From an uncultured Clostridium sp. (GTDB lineage: Bacteria > Bacillota > Clostridia > TANB77 > CAG-508), in the NCBI GenBank assembly GCA_900555085.1, contig USJU01000023.1:1-16421 (forward strand): 16,421 nt of DNA, given 5' to 3'. The first letter of the stretch is position 1; every line of letters starts with the position of its first letter. Position numbers and translations under genes: made by a program. The notes beneath the pieces were generated by a model. It made no database searches, was not told where the DNA came from, and saw only the letters and a program-made list of their open reading frames with translations. This document shows positions 6,870-14,770 of this stretch, in pieces.

Positions 6870-8246
6870 ATGAAAGATAATATTAAAAAAGCAATTAATA
6901 ATAAATTTGTTAGAATTATAATAATTGTTGCAATTTTACTTTTAAGTTTATTGGTGGGTTTTATAATTTATCAAAATGAAAAATATATTCAAGTTTCTGA
7001 AAATGATTATAATCAATCTTTATATGAATTAATAAATTATGTGCAAAATGTGGAAACTTATCTTGCAAAATCTGTAATATCCACAACTCCTGAACATGGA
7101 GCAGAAACTCTTACAAATGTGTGGAGAGAGGCAAATCTTGCTCAAGCTTATTTAGCAGAGTTACCTGTTAATACAAATGAGCTTGAAAAAACAGAAAAAT
7201 TTTTAAATCAAGTAAGTGATTATAGTTATAGTTTATCTAGAAAAAATATTTATAATGAAAGCTTAACTCAAGAAGAATTAGATAATTTAAATGAATTATA
7301 TAATTATAGTGTTGAACTAGAAAATACATTAGCACAATTATCTACAGATATGGAAAGCGGAAGAATAAGTTGGAAACAATTAACTCAAAAAACAAACAAT
7401 GCATTTGCTCAACAAGTTAGTAATATTTCTTTAGATAGTTTTAGCAATTTAGAGGAAAATTTTCATGAATATTCAGGACTTATATATGATGGAGCATTTT
7501 CAGAACACTTAACCTCAAAAGAAAAGAAAGGACTTACAGGAGAAGAAGTATCTGAAGAAGATGCAAAAAAAGTTGTAGAAAATTTTGTTGGAGCAGAAAA
7601 TATAAAAGAAATTTCATTAAATGGAGAATCTGAAAATACAGAAATACTAACTTACGACTTTAGTGTGAATTTACAAGATGGTAGAGATGATAACAAAATG
7701 AGTATTTCAATTAGTAAAAAAGGCGGACATATTGTGTATATGTCATATAATAGAGATATAAATGCAGAAAGCATGAATGAAGAAGAAGCGGTAGCAAAGG
7801 CAAAAGAATTTTTAGTTTCAAGAGAAATAGAAAATATGAAAGAAACTTACTATATAAAAGAAGGCGGAATGTTAACAATAAATTTTGCATATGAACAAAA
7901 TGGAGTAATAATTTATCCAGACTTAATAAAAATAAAAATTGCTTTAGACAATGGTCAAATAATGGGAATGGAAACAAGTGGATACTTAAATTCACATTAT
8001 GTTAGAAATATTGAAAATCCAAAAATAACATTGGAAGAAGCTAAAAAAACATTAAATAAAAAATTAGAAGTAGAAAGTGAAAAATTAGCAATAATTCCAA
8101 CAGAATATCAAACAGAAATACTTTGTTATGAATTTAAAGGAAAAGTAAACGATAAAAATTATATAGTATATATAAATGCAGAAAATGGAAGAGAAGAAGA
8201 TATATTACTAATTGTAGATACTGGAAATGGAACACTAACAATGTAA
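6870..8246 (+). CDS. ypeB: Spore germination protein YpeB
   Basis: Protein of 458 residues needed in Bacillus for assembly and protection of the cortex-lytic enzyme SleB in spores; it sits at the inner spore membrane and the cortex. Residues about 13-33 form one membrane span after a basic start (KKAINNKFVR). A helical N-terminal domain (about 40-200) includes NYSVELENTL. Three PepSY/YPEB modules follow, starting near 227 (EEDAKKVVENFVG), 303 (EEEAVAKAKEFL) and 388 (LEEAKKTLNKKL). Start ATG 6870 has only a weak ribosome site (AGGTG, 6860-6864). In many spore formers sleB lies directly upstream. Here the upstream gene is a convergent-strand glycosyltransferase, so sleB must be elsewhere or absent. 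The next gene is a spore protein. Confidence 0.93.
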   Translation: MKDNIKKAINNKFVRIIIIVAILLLSLLVGFIIYQNEKYIQVSENDYNQSLYELINYVQNVETYLAKSVISTTPEHGAETLTNVWREANLAQAYLAELPVNTNELEKTEKFLNQVSDYSYSLSRKNIYNESLTQEELDNLNELYNYSVELENTLAQLSTDMESGRISWKQLTQKTNNAFAQQVSNISLDSFSNLEENFHEYSGLIYDGAFSEHLTSKEKKGLTGEEVSEEDAKKVVENFVGAENIKEISLNGESENTEILTYDFSVNLQDGRDDNKMSISISKKGGHIVYMSYNRDINAESMNEEEAVAKAKEFLVSREIENMKETYYIKEGGMLTINFAYEQNGVIIYPDLIKIKIALDNGQIMGMETSGYLNSHYVRNIENPKITLEEAKKTLNKKLEVESEKLAIIPTEYQTEILCYEFKGKVNDKNYIVYINAENGREEDILLIVDTGNGTLTM

Positions 8247-8256
8247 AAAATTGAAA

Positions 8257-8286
8257 AAATAATTATTAATAATACAGTCCATAATA
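8257..8286 (+). promoter_or_regulatory. Candidate sigma-G promoter of the SspF-like gene
   Basis: AAATA (8257-8261), 18-bp spacer, CATAATA (8280-8286). The -10 matches the sigma-G consensus CATWHTA perfectly; the -35 differs at the first base from GHATR. Confidence 0.65.
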
Positions 8287-8339
8287 ATATTAAGAAAACG
8301 AATTAAATAATTGTTTTCTTGAAGAGGAGGTATTACAAA

Positions 8340-8516
8340 ATGTCTAGAAATAGCAAACTAATATCTAAAAATCTAAAAGAAGAAATAGCAAAAGAATTAG
8401 GTGTATATGAACAAGTACAAAAAGATGGAGGATGGGGAAACGTACCATCAAAAACATGTGGTAATATAGTAACAAAAGCAATTGAAATAGCAAATAGAAG
8501 TGTAGAAAATAAATAG
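8340..8516 (+). CDS. sspF: Small acid-soluble spore protein, alpha/beta type, SspF-like
   Basis: Spore DNA-binding protein of 58 residues. It contains LKEEIAKELGVYEQVQKDGGWG, here split as LKEEIAKELG and VYEQVQKDGGWG, and a second block GNIVTKAIEIAN. These align with my recollection of B. subtilis SspF (KYELAKDLGFYDTVKNGGWG and GNMVKRAIEIAE) better than with the major alpha/beta SASPs. The Glu-Ile bond of EEIA is at the site where the germination protease GPR cuts family members. These proteins coat forespore DNA and are degraded at outgrowth. ATG 8340 is chosen over TTG 8319 because GAGGAGG (8324-8330) is 9 bases upstream. It has its own sigma-G-like promoter and a strong terminator, so it is probably a single-gene forespore unit downstream of ypeB. 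Confidence 0.88.
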   Translation: MSRNSKLISKNLKEEIAKELGVYEQVQKDGGWGNVPSKTCGNIVTKAIEIANRSVENK

Positions 8517-8529
8517 AAATATTAATTTA

Positions 8530-8559
8530 AAAAAGATGCAGATTATTCTGCATCTTTTT
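8530..8559 (+). terminator. Terminator after the SspF-like gene
   Basis: Stem AAAAAGATGCAG (8530-8541) / CTGCATCTTTTT (8548-8559), loop ATTATT, with the T run in the descending arm. Perfect 12-bp stem; separates the spore genes from murF. Confidence 0.93.
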
Positions 8560-8572
8560 ATGTTTAAAAATA

Positions 8573-8601
8573 TTGTAAATTACTTTTATTTATTTTATAA
8601 T
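8573..8601 (+). promoter_or_regulatory. Sigma-A promoter of murF
   Basis: TTGTAA (8573-8578), 17-bp spacer, TATAAT (8596-8601); start near 8608. Confidence 0.7.
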
Positions 8602-8629
8602 AGCATAGAATTTATAGAGGTGATTTTTA

Positions 8630-10003
8630 ATGAAAAATATTACAGTAGAAGATATTTTAAATATTTGCAATGGAAAATTAATTTGTGGTAATAAAAAAGA
8701 CATTTGTGAAAATTTTTGTAAAGATACAAGAATTTTACAAAATGGAGATGTTTATGTTGGTATAAAAGGTGAAAACTTTGATGGAAATACTTTATATAAA
8801 AAAGCTATTGAAAATGGAGCAAAGGTATGTATTTTACAAGGTATAGAAGTTGATGAAGAATATATTAAAAATAAAGAGATTTCTATAATATTAGTTGATG
8901 ATACTATAAAAGCGATAGGTAAAATTGCTAATTTTAAAAGAAATTTATATGGAAAGAATTTTCCAGTTATAGCTGTTACAGGAAGTGTCGGAAAAACAAG
9001 TACTAAAGATATAATTGCAAGTGTAGTATCTGAAAAGTACAAAGTTTTAAAAACAGAAGGAAATATGAATAACCATATAGGTCTTCCATTTACAATTTTG
9101 AAGTTAAAAGATGAAGAAGCACTAGTAGTAGAAATGGGAATGAATCATTTTGGGGAAATTGACTATTTAACAAATATTGCAGAACCTAATATAGCAGTTA
9201 TTACAAATATTGGAACATCACATATAGGAAATTTAGGGTCTAGAGAAAATATATTAAAAGCAAAACTTGAAATATTAAATTCCAAAAATATAAAAAATGT
9301 TGTAATAAATAATGATAACGATTTATTACATAAATGGTATGAAGAAAATAAAAATAAATATGAAATACATACTTATGGAATAGAAAATAGTAGCGAATCA
9401 ATTGCAAAGGAAATAAGCTTAATGGAACAAAGTAGTAAATTTACTGCAATTACAGATGATGAAAAATATGAAATCACTGTACCAGTTGGAGGAGAACATT
9501 TTGTATACAATGCTTTATGTGCATTAACAGTTGGCAGAGTTTTAGGATTATCTAAAAAAGAAATTGAAAATGGAATTAAAAAATTTGAACTTACTAAAAA
9601 AAGAATGGAAATTTCTAAAATAAAAGATAATGTAACAATAATAAATGACTCTTATAATGCCAGTTTCGATTCTATGAAAGCAGCTCTTAAATATTTAAAA
9701 GATATTGAAGGAGAAAGAAAGATAGCTGTTTTAGGTGATATGCTTGAACTTGGAAGTTATGCAGAAGATTTGCATAGAAAAGTTGGAGAAGAATTTAATA
9801 AAAATAATATTGATGTATTAGTAACAGTTGGAGGACTTTCTAAAAATATAAATAATGTAGTAAATACAAAGGAAAATTATCATTTCGAAAATAATAAAGA
9901 AGCAGAAGTTTTTTTAAACAAAGAATTAAAAAAGGGAGATGTTGCGTTATTTAAAGCATCTAATGGAATGAAATTTTTTGAAATTATAGAAAAATTGAAA
10001 TAA
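8630..10003 (+). CDS. murF: UDP-N-acetylmuramoyl-tripeptide--D-alanyl-D-alanine ligase
   Basis: Cytoplasmic ATP-dependent ligase that adds D-Ala-D-Ala to UDP-MurNAc-tripeptide, completing the peptidoglycan pentapeptide precursor. The 457 residues show the three Mur ligase domains. The N-terminal UDP-binding domain includes CKDTRILQNGDVYVGIKG. The central ATPase has the P-loop TGSVGKTST (117-125), then EGNMNNHIGLP and EMGMNHFGEI, which are MurF-type motifs, and a TNIGTSHIGNLGS segment. The C-terminal domain has NDSYNASFDSMKAAL and AVLGDMLELG. Length is normal. Start ATG 8630 follows AGAGGTGA (8616-8623). It stands alone rather than in a dcw cluster, between spore genes and a J-domain gene with its own promoter. 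Confidence 0.97.
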   Translation: MKNITVEDILNICNGKLICGNKKDICENFCKDTRILQNGDVYVGIKGENFDGNTLYKKAIENGAKVCILQGIEVDEEYIKNKEISIILVDDTIKAIGKIANFKRNLYGKNFPVIAVTGSVGKTSTKDIIASVVSEKYKVLKTEGNMNNHIGLPFTILKLKDEEALVVEMGMNHFGEIDYLTNIAEPNIAVITNIGTSHIGNLGSRENILKAKLEILNSKNIKNVVINNDNDLLHKWYEENKNKYEIHTYGIENSSESIAKEISLMEQSSKFTAITDDEKYEITVPVGGEHFVYNALCALTVGRVLGLSKKEIENGIKKFELTKKRMEISKIKDNVTIINDSYNASFDSMKAALKYLKDIEGERKIAVLGDMLELGSYAEDLHRKVGEEFNKNNIDVLVTVGGLSKNINNVVNTKENYHFENNKEAEVFLNKELKKGDVALFKASNGMKFFEIIEKLK

Positions 10004-10006
10004 ATA

Positions 10007-10035
10007 TTCAAAAATAAAATAATGTATGATATAAT
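10007..10035 (+). promoter_or_regulatory. Candidate sigma-A promoter of the J-domain gene
   Basis: TTCAAA (10007-10012), 17-bp spacer, TATAAT (10030-10035) with a TG two bases upstream of the hexamer (extended -10). No terminator is visible after murF, so read-through is also possible. Confidence 0.6.
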
Positions 10036-10066
10036 AACCACACCAATTGTTGGAGGATGTTAAATA

Positions 10067-10960
10067 ATGAAATTTAAAGATTATTACAAAATATTAGGAT
10101 TAGAAACAAGTAAGGTAACAAACCATGAAATAAAGGTTGCATATAGGGATGCAGCAAAAAAATATCATCCAGATTTAAATGTTGGAGATAGAATTGCGGA
10201 AGAAAAAATAAAAGATATAAATGAAGCATATAAAATACTTTCAAATGCTGCTACTAAGAAAAAATATGATAGAATGTGGAATAGTAGTGTTGGAAGAAAA
10301 AAGAAAAAAGAAGAAAATGACAAAAATAAAGTAGATATAAAATTTAGTGATTTTTGGACTATGTTTTTTGGTGCAACTAAAGAAGGAAAAAAAGTAAAAA
10401 AAGAATCCAAGAAAATACCCGTAAAAGGAGAAAATGTAGAAACAAAAATAGACTTATCAATAGAAGAAACTTTTTATGGATGTGAAAAGAAAATTTCTTT
10501 AAAAGCAACAAATGGAAAAATGAAAACATTTAATGTTAAAGTACCGGCAGGAATTCGTAATAATGAGAAAATAAGATTAATAGGTCAAGGAAAAAAAGGA
10601 ATAAATGGTGGAAAAAATGGAGACTTATTAATTGGAGTAAACATTGAAAATAATAAAAAATATAGATTGCAAGGAATTGATATATATACAGAATTAAAAA
10701 TAACACCATGGGAAGCAGCTCTTGGAACAAAAGCAACACTAAGCACAATAGATGATGCAACATCAATTTATATACCACAAGGAATAGAAAGTGGAGAAAA
10801 AGTACGTATACAAGGAAAAGGCTACAAAGATGGAAAAGGCGGAAGAGGAGACTTAATTGCAGAAGTAATGATAGTAGTACCAAAAGAATTATCAAACGAG
10901 GAGAAAAAACTATACACAAAACTATCAGAAATATCAACTTACAACCCAAGAGGAATATAA
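10067..10960 (+). CDS. J-domain chaperone, CbpA/DnaJ-like without zinc finger
   Basis: Hsp40-type co-chaperone of 297 residues that would stimulate a DnaK ATPase and hand over unfolded substrates. The J domain (about 5-70) has YYKILGL, a basic helix II, the essential HPD at 34-36 and the NEAYKILSNAATKKKYD helices III/IV. Two substrate-binding beta domains occupy about 124-290, with VKVPAGIRNNEKIRLIGQG and the second-domain equivalent IYIPQGIESGEKVRIQGKG. Between them and the J domain is a Lys/Glu-rich linker (KKKKEENDKNK) in place of the usual Gly/Phe region, and there are no CxxCxGxG repeats. This places it with type B, CbpA-like proteins rather than the main DnaJ. Start ATG 10067 follows GGAGG (10052-10056). 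Confidence 0.9.
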   Translation: MKFKDYYKILGLETSKVTNHEIKVAYRDAAKKYHPDLNVGDRIAEEKIKDINEAYKILSNAATKKKYDRMWNSSVGRKKKKEENDKNKVDIKFSDFWTMFFGATKEGKKVKKESKKIPVKGENVETKIDLSIEETFYGCEKKISLKATNGKMKTFNVKVPAGIRNNEKIRLIGQGKKGINGGKNGDLLIGVNIENNKKYRLQGIDIYTELKITPWEAALGTKATLSTIDDATSIYIPQGIESGEKVRIQGKGYKDGKGGRGDLIAEVMIVVPKELSNEEKKLYTKLSEISTYNPRGI

Positions 10961-10976
10961 AATTAACATAAATCGA

Positions 10977-11005
10977 TTGACAAATTAAAGCAAACAAAGT
11001 ATAAT
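10977..11005 (+). promoter_or_regulatory. Consensus sigma-A promoter of the coupling-protein operon
   Basis: Perfect TTGACA (10977-10982), 17-bp spacer, perfect TATAAT (11000-11005). Start near 11012; leader about 57 bases. Full consensus suggests high, constitutive expression of the three-gene unit that follows. Confidence 0.85.
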
Positions 11006-11068
11006 AGATGCCAGTGATTGTAATAAACAGAAGAAAATATATGGAATATAGAGATGAGGTGTAATAAA

Positions 11069-11587
11069 ATGGAAAACCTTATAGGAAAACATTTTAGTAT
11101 AACAGATCCACAAGGGGTTAATACTGTAATTTATCAGGTAAATAAAACTGAAAAAGAATTTTTAGATAAAAATCCAAAATATACAGTTGAAAGACTAGAT
11201 TATACTGAAGAATTAAATGGAAACAATAAAAAGAAAACATTTTTTATAGATAATCCTTCAGAAACAGGAGATAACCTTGTTATATTGTCTTTTTCAGGAG
11301 AAAAAGTTGTAATAAATATGGGAACTGTTGAAAACGACAAAATTAGAATTTCAAAAAGTCCTATTCCTATGAAGTTTGACACTTTATATTCAGAAGAAGA
11401 AAGCATTTATAAAGAATTTAATTATACACCAAATTTCAAAAGACCAATATCAATTATAGATCCAGATACAGCAGAAGAAGTTAAACCAATGATATATTTT
11501 GATGAAAAAACAAACGAAGTAAAAGGAAAATGTAAATTAAAACCATATAAGTCTTATTTCGCGTTTGAAATAAGAGATGACAAATAA
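11069..11587 (+). CDS. Unrecognised protein, 172 aa, first gene of the coupling-protein operon
   Basis: I do not recognise this family. The protein is soluble-looking, with no signal peptide or membrane span, mixed charge and many short beta-type stretches (NLVILSFSGEKVVINMGTV, then KIRISKSPIPMKF). It has two pieces that name a possible internal symmetry: ITDPQGVNTVIYQ near residue 11 and IIDPDTAEEVKPMIYF near 128. ATG 11069 is preferred to the in-frame ATG at 11054 because GAGGTG (11056-11061) sits 7 bases upstream. It is 16 bases from the next gene, with its own ribosome site between, and shares the promoter at 10977. By position it could be an accessory or substrate of the downstream VirD4-like ATPase, but nothing in its sequence shows that. 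Confidence 0.85.
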   Translation: MENLIGKHFSITDPQGVNTVIYQVNKTEKEFLDKNPKYTVERLDYTEELNGNNKKKTFFIDNPSETGDNLVILSFSGEKVVINMGTVENDKIRISKSPIPMKFDTLYSEEESIYKEFNYTPNFKRPISIIDPDTAEEVKPMIYFDEKTNEVKGKCKLKPYKSYFAFEIRDDK

Positions 11588-11603
11588 GGGAGGAAGTTGA
11601 ATT

Positions 11604-11888
11604 ATGTCAAAGAATCAATCAAATGGTGATTCGTTTAAAATAGTGTCTATATCTTTAAACACTAATGAAAGAGGAAAAATTATTAATGTATTAACAGCTG
11701 AAAAAACAAATGAAATTATAGATGAAATTGTTATAACAGCTGGGTATCACCAAATAAAAGAAGAAAATGGAAAGATCGTAAGAATTGATAAAAATGGTAC
11801 AGTTCTTGATCAACTAACAGAAGAAAGATATAATAAAATAAAAAGAAAAGCTGATCAGAATAAATTACATGAAAATGAAGGCAGATAA
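11604..11888 (+). CDS. Unrecognised small protein, 94 aa, second gene of the coupling-protein operon
   Basis: I do not recognise this family. A predicted beta-rich N-terminal half (FKIVSISLNTNERGKIINVL, then IVITAGYHQIKEENGKIVRI) is followed by a charged helical tail (EERYNKIKRKADQNKLHENE). No signal peptide or membrane span. GGGAGG (11588-11593) lies just after the stop of the previous gene and directs ATG 11604. The coupling-protein gene starts 26 bases downstream behind AAGGGTGA. Co-transcription with that gene makes a shared role plausible, but no function can be read from the residues. Confidence 0.82.
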   Translation: MSKNQSNGDSFKIVSISLNTNERGKIINVLTAEKTNEIIDEIVITAGYHQIKEENGKIVRIDKNGTVLDQLTEERYNKIKRKADQNKLHENEGR

Positions 11889-11914
11889 TCTACATATGAA
11901 AAGGGTGAATACAT

Positions 11915-13895
11915 ATGAATTATAAGATAGAAAAAGCGATAAAAAAAAGTAAAAAATATTTTGGAAAATTTGCAATACTATGGCTTGTTTTAGCCATAGT
12001 ATTTGTGCTTCCCGTAACTATAACAATTGTGGATTCAACAACAATAAATGGATTTGACTTAAACGAATTTATTTTACATATTTCAGGAAATATAACTGCA
12101 GTTGGAACGAATTTAGGAAAAATGTTTAACAAATTATATTTTGCTAAATTTATGAAAAATTTATTATTATTTACAATAGTATTTTTCATATTAATGATTA
12201 TAGGAATACGTAAATTAAAACCAAAAAGTGAATATGAAGATATTGAACACGGTTCAAGTGGTTGGGCAGAACATGGAGAGCAATATAAAGTATTAAGTGA
12301 AAAAGAAGGAATAATACTTGCAGAAGATAATTATTTACCTTTAGATAAAAGAGGAAATGTTAATGTTTTAATTGTTGGACGGATCTGGGTCTGGTAAATC
12401 TTCTGCATACTCAATACCAAATGCTTACCAATGTTTAGGATCATATATTTTTACAGATCCAAAAGGTGAATTATATGATAGAACAGCAGGTTATTTAAAA
12501 TCAAAAGGCTATGAAATAAAAGTATTAAATTTAGTTCATCCACAATATAGCGATGGTTATAACCCATTAATGCATATTTCAAGTGAATTAGATGTAGACG
12601 TTATAGCAAACACAATAGTAAAGGGACAAAAAACAGATAGTGGTTCGGACCCTTATTGGGACGATATGGCGGAAATGCTATTAAAAGCATTAATTTATTA
12701 TTTAATAGCAACAAGACCAGAAGAAGAACAAAACTTAGCAAGTTGTGCAGAACTTGTAAGAGCTGCAAACAATAATAAGGGAAGCAATTTACTTACAGAA
12801 TTAATTTCACAATTACCATATGACCACCCAGCAAGAATGTATTATAAATCTATTGAAATTGCACCAGAAAAAACATATGGTTCAATACTTAGTTCATTGC
12901 AATCTAAATTAGGAAAATTTGATTCTAAAGAGATTGCAGAACTAACATCAACAGATACAATAAGTTTTGAAGATATAGGTAAAAAGAAAACAGCGGTATA
13001 TGTTATATCATCAGATACACATACAGCATACGACTTTTTATTAACAATATTCTTCTCACAAATGATACAACAATTATACGATTTTGCGGATAATAATGGC
13101 GGAAAATTACCAATGCAAACTTTCTTTATATTAGACGAGTTCGCAAATATAGGAAAAATACCAGATTTTGATAAAAAGATTTCAACAAGTAGAAGTAGGA
13201 AAATTTCCTTCAGTGTTATTTTACAAAACCTTGACCAATTAGAAGCAATATACGAAAAATCATATGAAACAATTATAGGAAACTGCGATACACACGTATT
13301 CTTAGGAAGTAACTCACAAAAAACAGTTGAATATTTCTCTAAAGCACTTGGAGAAAAAACAATTACACATGAAAGTAAATCAAAGAGTAAAGATAAGAAA
13401 ACACATAGTAAATCTACGAGTGTATCAGACCAAATTATGGCAAGAGCATTACTTACACCAGATGAACTTAGAAGATTTGATAATGATAAATGTATAATAT
13501 TTGTAAAAGGTGTAAGGCCAATAAAAGCAGACAAATTCTATTACTTTAAAAAGCCAATGGCAAGAAAAATGGAAGCTTTAGAAATAAGCCATAACGATAT
13601 AGGAGAAATAGAAAGAGGAGAATGGAGAAAATATAATCCATACAATCCATATGTAGATAGTAATGAAAACAAAGGTGGAAAACAAGTAAAAGATTTAAAA
13701 GTAGAATCTTTAGATGATTTATTTGAAGATGAACCAATACAAGAAGAAAAGAAAATATCAGAAACAGAATTACCACCAATTCTACCAAACACACCACAAC
13801 CAGCTCCTCAAGAAGAAAACGAAATAGATGTAGATATCCAAAAAGAATTAGAAGCAAAATTTGATGAATTATTTGGACCAATAGATAAAGAATAA
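11915..13895 (+). pseudogene. VirD4/TraG-family type IV coupling ATPase, frameshifted in Walker A
   Basis: Hexameric membrane ATPase family that brings DNA or protein substrates to a type IV secretion channel. The reading frame from ATG 11915 (AAGGGTGA at 11901-11908) runs to 12397, giving two membrane spans (about 19-40 and 84-100), HGSSGWAEHGEQ and NVLIVG. It then loses frame. The rest continues in the frame of 12372-13895. Removing one base at 12377-12383, most simply C12380, restores GGSGSGKS as a normal Walker A (about 155-162). Beyond it are DPKGELYDRTAGYL, Walker B FFILDEFANIGKIPDF (D407-E408 in the repaired protein), SRSRKISFSVILQN and an acidic C-terminal tail. The repaired product would be 659 residues, normal for the family. 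No relaxase or other secretion gene is nearby. The extra base may be a true mutation or an assembly error. Confidence 0.88.
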
Positions 13896-13919
13896 GTACA
13901 AAAAAATGTTTGTAAAATA

Positions 13920-13948
13920 TTGACTAGAAAATCTTAATGTGATAAGAT
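13920..13948 (+). promoter_or_regulatory. Promoter embedded in the terminator, for the SbcD-like gene
   Basis: TTGACT (13920-13925), 17-bp spacer, TAAGAT (13943-13948) with TG in the extended -10 position. Both hexamers lie in the two arms of the terminator hairpin. Start near 13955 would leave a leader of about 24 bases. Confidence 0.55.
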
Positions 13949-13967
13949 TTTTCTAGTCAATTTTTTT
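13920..13967 (+). terminator. Strong terminator after the coupling-protein gene
   Basis: Stem TTGACTAGAAAATCTTA (13920-13936) / TAAGATTTTTCTAGTCAA (13943-13960, one bulged T), loop ATGTGA, then seven T (13961-13967). It ends one base before the GGAGG of the next gene. Confidence 0.9.
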
Positions 13968-13978
13968 GGAGGTAAAAA

Positions 13979-14770
13979 ATGAAATTTGTACACATTGCAG
14001 ATATGCATTTTGATAGCAGTTTATCAAGTCTATCAGAAATAGAAGGTCTAACAGAAAAAATAAGATTAGAACAAAGAGAAATATTTAGAAAAATAATAAA
14101 TTATATAAAAGAAAATAAAATAGAACTATTATTTATTGCTGGAGATTTATATGAACAAAAATATATTAGAGAAATAACAATAGAATATATAAATAATTTA
14201 TTTAAAGAAATTCCAGAAACAAAAATATTTATAGCTCCAGGAAACCATGATCCAAATATAAAAAATTCTTATTATCAAAAATTTAATTGGAATGAAAACG
14301 TAAAAATATTTAATTCAAAAATAGAAAAAATTGAATTAAATAATATAAATATTTATGGATATGGTTTTGAAGATTATTATTGCAAAAATTCAGGAATAGA
14401 AGAAATAAATTTAGATGAAAAAAATAAAATAAATATCTTAATAACACATGCAAGTCTTGATGCAAGCAAAACAGAAGATATGCAATACAATCCAATTTCA
14501 AAGAATAAATTAGAAGAAATGGGATTTAATTATGTGGCATTAGGACATATACATAAAAATAATTATGAAAAAAATAATAAAATAATATATCCTGGTTCAA
14601 CAATAGGATTAGGTTTTGATGAACTAGGAAAACATGGAATGATAGTTGGAGAAATTTTTGAAAATAAAATAGAAACGGAATTTATTCCATTAAATAATAT
14701 AGAATTTTGTGAAAGAGAATTAGATATCACAGAGATAAATTCTGAGGAAGAATTAATAGAAAAAATTTAA
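13979..14770 (+). CDS. SbcD/Mre11-like metallophosphoesterase, short at the C terminus
   Basis: Calcineurin-like phosphoesterase of the SbcD/YhaO group, which works as a manganese-dependent nuclease in DNA break repair with an SbcC/YhaN-type ATPase. All metal motifs are visible in 263 residues: FVHIADMHFD (3-12), AGDLYE, APGNHDP, ITHASLD and LGHIH, followed by YPGSTIGLGFDE. ATG 13979 follows GGAGG (13968-13972) by 6 bases. Family members are usually about 340-420 residues and continue beyond the point where this one stops (SEEELIEKI-stop), with a large ATPase gene following. Here neither the extra domain nor the ATPase is present, and the next gene begins inside this one without a start codon. 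The catalytic domain itself looks complete. See findings for the deletion hypothesis. Confidence 0.87.
   Translation: MKFVHIADMHFDSSLSSLSEIEGLTEKIRLEQREIFRKIINYIKENKIELLFIAGDLYEQKYIREITIEYINNLFKEIPETKIFIAPGNHDPNIKNSYYQKFNWNENVKIFNSKIEKIELNNINIYGYGFEDYYCKNSGIEEINLDEKNKINILITHASLDASKTEDMQYNPISKNKLEEMGFNYVALGHIHKNNYEKNNKIIYPGSTIGLGFDELGKHGMIVGEIFENKIETEFIPLNNIEFCERELDITEINSEEELIEKI

Noticed and set aside
12363..12400. Programmed ribosomal frameshift in the coupling ATPase
   Set aside because: No slippery sequence, stop-associated shift site or stimulatory structure is visible; a simple extra base explains it.
12842..13534. 230-codon minus-strand open frame inside the coupling ATPase gene
   Set aside because: It lies opposite clear VirD4 motifs; no ribosome site or recognisable protein. 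It is a by-product of AT-rich codon use.
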